A DNA stretch of 9,962 bases from CAZYWA01 sp964650975 [NCBI: uncultured bacterium]. GTDB lineage: Bacteria; JADJOY01. Within the stretch, counting starts at the first letter, position 1; the number at the start of each line of letters is the position of its first letter. Both the position numbers and the translations under genes were made by a program. The DNA lies in assembly GCA_964650975.1 (NCBI GenBank), contig CAZYWA010000276.1, positions 1 through 9,962 on the forward strand, written 5' to 3'. Shown here one piece after another: positions 5,760 to 9,962 of this stretch. Under the pieces are notes generated by a model. That model worked only from the letters and a program-made list of their open reading frames with translations. It was not told the origin of the DNA and did not search any database.

Positions 5760-7250
5760 CTACGCGCGCGGAGGCGGCGCGATCTGGTGGGCGAACGTGC
5801 GGCTCACCAGCTCCGGAGTGAACCAGCGGGCGAAGAGCGCCACCGCCACGGCGCCCAGGGCGAGGGTCCCGAGGCCGGTGGGATCGAACGCGGCGACGCC
5901 GGCGGCCGACGACGTGCCGAGCGTGCTCAGCGCCTGACCGGCGAGCAGCGCCGCCGTGCCGAGCGGCGCCCAGAAGCCGAAGAACGAGCGGAACAGCCGT
6001 TGCGAGAGTCCTGGTCGATCCTCGCGGGCGAACACCTCCTGGTAGAGCCGCGCGGCGCCGTAGCGGGTGATCGCGTAGCCCATGAGTGCCGCGCCCACCA
6101 GCAGCAGCGATTCGCAGATCCAGCTCTCGGCGTCGAGCGCTCCCATCCGCAAGACGGCGGGGAGGCCGAGGATCACCGCGAGCAGCGTCAGGCCACTCAC
6201 GATTCGCACCCGCTCGGCGCCCAGATCGATGCCGATGCGGCTCACGGTCTCGAGCTGCGCCACCAGGGTCAGCACGGTGGCGAGCGTCAGCGCGCCATAA
6301 AGCAGGATCGCGAGCACCGGCCCCCATGCGACGCGCGCCAGCAACGTGGGCACCCACACGAACACGAATCCGCCTGCCTTCGACACCAGGTTGCGTCGCA
6401 CCGCATCGGGAATCTCCGAGCCGTAGGCGAGCGGCACCAGCGCCACCGTCGCGAGCAAGCTCGCCACCGCGCACCCGGCGATCACCCGTGCCACGGCCCG
6501 CGAGCGGCGCGTTCCCGGCGGCATCGAGCCCGCGTAGGTGAGCATCCAGCCGAATCCGGCGGCCGTGGTTCCGACCGCCTGCAGCAGGCCGCGATACCAG
6601 AGATGCGGCTCGAGCAGCCGGCTCCACTGGATGCCGAACACGCGGCCGAGTCCCGCCGCGACGCCGGTGAGCGTCACGCTGTGAATCGCCAGCACGAAGA
6701 GGATCGAGAAGATGAGCGGCACCGCCACCCGGTGCAGCCGCTCGATGCCGCCGCGCACGCCGCGGCTCACCGCGGTCCACGCGAGTGCCAGTGCCACCAC
6801 CTGGTAGGGCACCGCGCTCCACGTGCCCGCGAAGCGCCGCCACTCGATCTGGTGATAGTAGATCTGTCCCGACAGCGGGCTCGCGAAGAGCTCCTGACTC
6901 AGCGACTGCACGAAGTAGCGGAAGCACCAGCCGCACACCACCGCCACGTAGCAGAGCGTCCCGAGCGTGGCGATCGCCAGGAACGTGCCGATCCAGGCGT
7001 GCCGGCGATTGCCCAGGTTGGCGAACGCCCCCACCAGCCCGAGCCGGACTCGCTGGCCGAGCGCGACCTCGCCGAGCAGCAGCGGATAGCAGAAGCACAC
7101 CAGGCACACGCACCACGGGATCAGGAACACCCCGCCTTCCTGTGCGATGATCCGCGGAAAGCGCCAGACGTTGCCGGTGCCGAGCGCGATGCCGAGCGCC
7201 GCCAGCACGAACGACCACTCGCTCTGAAACCGTTCGTGGGGCGCGCGCAT
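5760..7250 (-). CDS. Neurotransmitter:sodium symporter (NSS/SNF) family transporter
   Basis: A 496-residue membrane protein from ATG 7250. The first helix carries the NSS hallmark GTGNVWRFP (24-32), followed by GGVFLIPW (39-46) and GEVALGQ (60-66), as in LeuT TM1-TM2. A22 and N27, equivalent to Na1-site residues of LeuT, and G20 and R30 are present. About eleven or twelve hydrophobic segments can be traced, including 88-108, 148-162, 174-195, 255-276, 295-330, 347-367, 375-394 and 426-440. Residues 233-242 (FGWMLTYAGS) take the TM6 place. The expected role is sodium-coupled uptake of an amino acid or amine across the inner membrane; the substrate cannot be read from sequence. It is a single gene, convergent with DUF192 and divergent from the glycan genes. 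No clear Shine-Dalgarno sequence precedes the ATG. Confidence 0.9.
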   Translation of the reverse strand: MRAPHERFQSEWSFVLAALGIALGTGNVWRFPRIIAQEGGVFLIPWCVCLVCFCYPLLLGEVALGQRVRLGLVGAFANLGNRRHAWIGTFLAIATLGTLCYVAVVCGWCFRYFVQSLSQELFASPLSGQIYYHQIEWRRFAGTWSAVPYQVVALALAWTAVSRGVRGGIERLHRVAVPLIFSILFVLAIHSVTLTGVAAGLGRVFGIQWSRLLEPHLWYRGLLQAVGTTAAGFGWMLTYAGSMPPGTRRSRAVARVIAGCAVASLLATVALVPLAYGSEIPDAVRRNLVSKAGGFVFVWVPTLLARVAWGPVLAILLYGALTLATVLTLVAQLETVSRIGIDLGAERVRIVSGLTLLAVILGLPAVLRMGALDAESWICESLLLVGAALMGYAITRYGAARLYQEVFAREDRPGLSQRLFRSFFGFWAPLGTAALLAGQALSTLGTSSAAGVAAFDPTGLGTLALGAVAVALFARWFTPELVSRTFAHQIAPPPRA

Positions 7251-7319
7251 TCGCGAGAGGCTAACTCGGATTCACCATGAAGAGTTCTACCTGGGTAGCG
7301 GCCCGCCACCGCTCGCGCC

Positions 7320-7353
7320 GCCCGCCGGGGACCGGCGGGCTCCACCGTGGAGC
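7320..7353. repeat. Two adjoining hairpins in the symporter/glycosyltransferase spacer
   Basis: GCCCGCCGG (7320-7328), loop GGA, CCGGCGGGC (7332-7340) form a perfect 9-bp stem. GCTCCA (7339-7344), loop CCG, TGGAGC (7348-7353) form a second stem sharing two bases. With CGGGACG (7384-7390) / CGTCCCG (7414-7420) and the repeat that follows, most of this spacer is palindromic. Otherwise 7251-7463 shows no gene and no convincing promoter. Confidence 0.5.
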
Positions 7354-7412
7354 GCGACGGTCTCCGGCGCGCGAGCGATCGACCGGGACGAGCGGCAGCA
7401 TCTCGGCCATCG

Positions 7413-7453
7413 CCGTCCCGAAGGTTGCGGTCCCTCGCAGCCGCAGCGAGCGA
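7413..7453 (+). repeat. Structured dispersed repeat, copy 2
   Basis: Second copy of the element at 2897-2937: 37 of 41 bases agree, with 28 identical at 7426-7453. The stem is GGTTGCG (7423-7429) with CGCAGCC (7436-7442). The C-to-T change relative to copy 1 falls in the stem and leaves a G-U pair, so the RNA fold would be kept. It ends 10 bases before the GTG of the glycosyltransferase, inside its likely 5' leader. Confidence 0.6.
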
Positions 7454-7463
7454 TGGTGATCCG

Positions 7464-8654
7464 GTGAGGGTGGCCTACATCCTCGGCCGGTTTCCGGTGG
7501 TGTCCGAGACCTTCGTGGCGGGCGAGATCCGGGCCATGGAGGCGCTCGGCCACGAGGTGCGGATCTTCGCGCTCGGCGAGGGCGACGAGAGCGGCCGGGC
7601 ACTGCTCGGCGGTTTGCATGCCTCGGTTTCGGTGATGTCCCGCGAGGGGCGGGCGAGGGCGGCGCTGCGCATCGTGGCGCACGCGCTGGCGCGCCCGCGG
7701 CGCACCGCGGCGGGAGTGGTGCGCTCGGCGCGCGCGGGTGGATTGGGTGAGGTGAAACGCTTCCTGCGGGCACTTTCGTGGGCCTGGGACCCGTGGCTTT
7801 CGAGTGCTCAGGGGATTCATGCGCATTTCGCGAGCGAGCCCGCCCGCGTGGCGCACCGCCTGCACCTCGCGACCGGGGTGCCGTTCGGCGTGACCGGCCA
7901 CGCGACGGACCTGTTTCCGGTTGCACCCGACGTCGGCGAGCGGCTGAAGGAGGCGAGCTGGGTGGTGACCGTGTGCGAGTACAACCGCGCCGCCCTGGTC
8001 GAGGCGCTGCCGTGGATCGACGCCACCCGGCTCCACGTGGTGCCGTGCGGCGTCGACGCGGAGCGGTTCCGTCGCGCTCCGGGCTCGCCGAGGCAGGCCG
8101 GCCGGGTGGTCGCGGTGGGCCGGCTGGTGGCGAAGAAAGGCTTCGCCGATCTGGTCGAGGCGAGCCGTCTCTTGAGCGAGCGCGGTCTCGACCACCAGAT
8201 GCGCATCTGCGGCGACGGCCCGCTGCGCGCCGAGCTCGAGCGCGCGATCCACGCGGCCGGACTCGACGCGTATGTGCGGCTGCTCGGAGCTCTCGATCAC
8301 GAAGCCGTGCGCGACGAGATCGAGCGCGCCACCGTGCTCGCCTTGCCTGCCGTGATCGCGGCGGACGGGGATCGCGATTCCATGCCGCTGGTGCTCAAGG
8401 AAGCCATGAGCCTCGAGGTCCCGGTGGTGGGGACGCGGGTTGCAGGCCTGCCGGAGGCGATCGACGAGCACTGCGGCCGGTTGGTCGCGCCGCACGATCC
8501 CGCCGCGCTCGCGGCGGCTCTGAGCGAGTTGCTCTCGCTCGACGCCGAGGCCGTCGGCGAGATCGGCCGCCGCGGCCGCGCGCGGGTGCTCGGCGAGTTC
8601 CGCATCGACCGGCTCACCGCGCGCTTCGCCGCGGTGCTCGAGCACGCGGCATGA
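7464..8654 (+). CDS. GT4-family glycosyltransferase (GT-B fold)
   Basis: A 396-residue protein, starting at GTG 7464 (VRVAYILGRFPVVSETFV), which is where family similarity begins; the frame is open further up but runs through the repeat. The N-terminal acceptor half includes IHAHFASEPARVAH (118-131) and FGVTGHATDLF (141-151), characteristic of colanic-acid-type GT4 enzymes. The nucleotide-sugar half starts around VVAVGRLVAKKGFADL (215-230), with RICGDGPLR (247-255) and DSMPLVLKEAMSLEVPVVGT (305-324). The E-x7-E donor-binding motif is D305-x7-E313, so the first acidic residue is Asp. It should transfer a sugar from a nucleotide donor to a growing surface glycan on the cytoplasmic side. It overlaps the methyltransferase start (ATGA at 8651-8654) and so opens the glycan operon. 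Confidence 0.9.
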   Translation: MRVAYILGRFPVVSETFVAGEIRAMEALGHEVRIFALGEGDESGRALLGGLHASVSVMSREGRARAALRIVAHALARPRRTAAGVVRSARAGGLGEVKRFLRALSWAWDPWLSSAQGIHAHFASEPARVAHRLHLATGVPFGVTGHATDLFPVAPDVGERLKEASWVVTVCEYNRAALVEALPWIDATRLHVVPCGVDAERFRRAPGSPRQAGRVVAVGRLVAKKGFADLVEASRLLSERGLDHQMRICGDGPLRAELERAIHAAGLDAYVRLLGALDHEAVRDEIERATVLALPAVIAADGDRDSMPLVLKEAMSLEVPVVGTRVAGLPEAIDEHCGRLVAPHDPAALAAALSELLSLDAEAVGEIGRRGRARVLGEFRIDRLTARFAAVLEHAA

Positions 8655-9296
8655 GCGGCGTGAGCGAGCTGCCGCAGTATTTTCGCTACCCGCGCGCGGA
8701 CGTGCTGGCGCTGGTGCCGCTCTCCGCCACGCGCATCCTCGACGTGGGTTGCGCGGCGGGTCGCGTCGGCGCGGCACTGAAGGAGCGCCAGCGTTGCGAG
8801 GTCGCCGGCATCGAACGCGACCCCGTCGCGGCGCGAGCGGCGCGCGCGGTGCTGGACGAAGTGATCGAGGCCGATCTCGATGATCTCGCGATCGACTGGA
8901 CGTCGCGCCTCGGCCGCGCACGCTTCGACTGCCTACTACGCCGACATCCTCGAGCACCTGCGCGACCCGTGGCGGCTGCTCGCCAGTCAGCGCGAGCTGC
9001 TGGCGCCTGGCGGCCACGTGGTGGTCAGCCTCCCCAACGTGCGCCACTATCCGGTGGTGCTCGGGTTGCTGCGCGGCCGCTGGCGTTACCAGGACGAGGG
9101 AGTGCTCGATCGCTCGCATTTGCGCTTTTTCACCCGAGATTCGGCGCGCGAGCTGGTGAGCGGCGCTGGCTATCGGATGGTCGAAATCGCGGGCGAAGAG
9201 TACGCATCGAGCGCCGCGCGCGCGGTCAACCTCTCGAGCTTGGGGCTGCTGCGTGATTTCCTGGTTCGCCAGCACTTGCTCGTGGCCACCCGATGA
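8651..9296 (+). pseudogene. Class I SAM-dependent methyltransferase with a frame break near 8930-8936
   Basis: Translation from ATG 8651 gives SELPQYFRYPRADVL, then the SAM-binding motif I ILDVGCAAGRVG (29-40) and the acidic residue after strand 2, E55 in GIERD. It is good to RARFD (codon 93, 8927-8929). After that this frame loses similarity. The frame one base further on (from 8931) continues as YADILEHLRDPWRLL, GGHVVVSLPNVRHY, DRSHLRFFTRDSARELV and ends at TGA 9294-9296. Together they make a complete protein of roughly 215 residues of the Methyltransf_11/23 type common in glycan clusters. The break fits a 2-base loss or a 1-base gain within GACTGCCTACTACGCC. It may be a sequencing or assembly error or a true mutation. 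Both halves are well conserved, which favours error or a recent event. Confidence 0.8.
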
Positions 9297-9322
9297 CGCG
9301 CGCGACGGACGGCTCCCGATGA
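9293..9322 (+). other. Nine-codon mini-ORF linking two genes
   Basis: ATG at 9293 overlaps the methyltransferase stop (ATGA). It encodes MTRATDGSR and its TGA at 9320-9322 overlaps the ATG at 9319 of the acyltransferase (a second ATGA). It could relay re-initiating ribosomes across the gap, or be chance. Confidence 0.25.
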
Positions 9323-9962
9323 CCGCAAGCGAAGCTCGCGAGTCGCTGCCGCGCCGAGTCGCGCGGCTCGGCTTGAACGCGTTGCTGGCCTGGCGACGCA
9401 ACTCGTTTCTGATGCGATTGCGCTTCGAGGCACGGCTGCGCGGTGTCGCGCTCGAGCTCGCCGTGGGCCGGAATTTCGTGGTGGGGAAGGGTGTCCGCGC
9501 CGAGCTGGGCGGCCGCCGCGTTCGTTTCGTGGTCGGCGACGACGTGACCTTCGCCGATCAGGTCCGCTTCCACTTGATGGACGCCGAGGTCTCGGTGGGT
9601 ACCGGCTGTGGCTTGAAGCGCGAGTGCCTGATCCACGTGTTCGGCGGCCGTTTCATCCTCGACGACTACTGCGGCCTGAGCCAGCGCTGCATCGTCCACT
9701 GCGCGGAGGAAGTGCACATCGCCAGCTGGACCGTGGTGAGCGAGTACACGACCCTCGCCGACTCGCTTCACGAGGTCCCGATGGAGCCCGTGACGCGGAA
9801 CTGGCTGCGCGACGCGGACGCGGTGGAGAAAGCACCGATCCGGATCGGCAGCTACGTGTTCGTGGGAGCCAAGGCCACGATCCTGAAAGGCGTCACGATC
9901 GGCGACCATTCCATCGTGGGCGCCAACTCGCTGGTGATGTCGGACGTGCCGCCGCGCACCAC
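9319..9962 (+). CDS. Left-handed beta-helix acyltransferase, 3' partial
   Basis: An open frame from ATG 9319 runs to the window end without a stop, giving 214 residues. After a basic N-terminal helix (11-40), the chain has hexapeptide-type repeats. These are loose at 50-135, with VSVGTGCGLKRECLIHVFGG at 91-110. Later ones are strict: IRIGSYVFVGAKATILKGVTIG (174-195), DHSIVGANSLVMSDV (196-210), and PPR. This end is typical of WcaF/maltose-acetyltransferase-like enzymes. H151 in ADSLHEV stands where the catalytic His of these O-acetyltransferases is expected. It should acetylate (or otherwise acylate) a sugar, using an acyl-CoA donor, fitting the glycosyltransferase and methyltransferase upstream. 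It shares no frame with the mini-ORF that precedes it. Alternatives within the fold include serine O-acetyltransferase-like enzymes, less likely in this context. Confidence 0.85.
   Translation, partial: MTASEARESLPRRVARLGLNALLAWRRNSFLMRLRFEARLRGVALELAVGRNFVVGKGVRAELGGRRVRFVVGDDVTFADQVRFHLMDAEVSVGTGCGLKRECLIHVFGGRFILDDYCGLSQRCIVHCAEEVHIASWTVVSEYTTLADSLHEVPMEPVTRNWLRDADAVEKAPIRIGSYVFVGAKATILKGVTIGDHSIVGANSLVMSDVPPRT

Noticed and set aside
5787-7280. 497-residue plus-strand open frame antisense to the symporter
   Set aside because: Composition is Arg/His/Glu/Ala-rich without motifs. The minus strand encodes a convincing NSS transporter.
2897-7453. The two repeat copies as ends of a composite mobile element
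   Set aside because: The copies are in direct orientation and enclose ordinary chromosomal genes with no transposase or integrase and no composition change.
8925-8945. Programmed ribosomal frameshift in the methyltransferase
   Set aside because: No slippery heptamer, homopolymer or obvious downstream pseudoknot, and SAM methyltransferases of this type are not known to use one.
7287-9401. Long minus-strand open frame across the glycan genes
   Set aside because: It crosses three recognisable plus-strand genes and has no domain signature.
9226-9909. Minus-strand open frame at the right end
   Set aside because: Antisense to the hexapeptide-repeat acyltransferase, which has clear family motifs.

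Overview
The window is high-GC bacterial DNA with dense genes, strong G/C preference at third codon positions, frequent GTG starts and overlapping stop/start codons. It carries a predicted lipoprotein, PilZ domains, a DUF4388/J-like protein and a LeuT-type transporter. These suggest a Gram-negative environmental bacterium, perhaps of the Myxococcota or the candidate phylum Eisenbacteria. That placement is an inference from gene content and is weak. No rRNA, tRNA, CRISPR array, transposase or phage gene is visible.

Layout, left to right: (1) the 3' part of a plus-strand DUF4388-like / J-like / TPR-like protein (to 956); (2) a hairpin-rich spacer between convergent genes (957-1177); (3) a minus-strand block: a secreted GH44 endoglucanase/xyloglucanase (1178-2800), then a spacer with a repeat and a promoter candidate, then a zinc-ribbon membrane protein (2947-3522) overlapping a GRAM / receiver-like / PilZ protein (3519-4700); (4) a divergent spacer with palindromes (4701-4884); (5) a plus-strand pair, a single-domain PilZ protein (4885-5229) overlapping a DUF192 lipoprotein (5226-5741); (6) a minus-strand NSS-family sodium symporter (5760-7250); (7) a divergent hairpin-rich spacer with the second repeat copy (7251-7463); (8) a plus-strand surface-glycan block: a GT4 glycosyltransferase (7464-8654), a SAM methyltransferase with a reading-frame break (8651-9296) and a left-handed beta-helix acyltransferase that runs off the window (from 9319).

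Regions 3 to 5 look like a small cyclic-di-GMP and envelope module, with two PilZ genes transcribed divergently from a shared 184-bp spacer. Region 8 looks like the start of a polysaccharide or glycolipid modification cluster. GH44 secretion and surface-glycan synthesis both fit a bacterium living among plant or biofilm polysaccharides.

The least ordinary items are the GRAM / pseudo-receiver / degenerate PilZ fusion, the J-like domain with SPD in place of HPD, a structured repeat present twice (28 identical bases), and the frame break in the methyltransferase. I did not find a clearly new defence system or mobile system.
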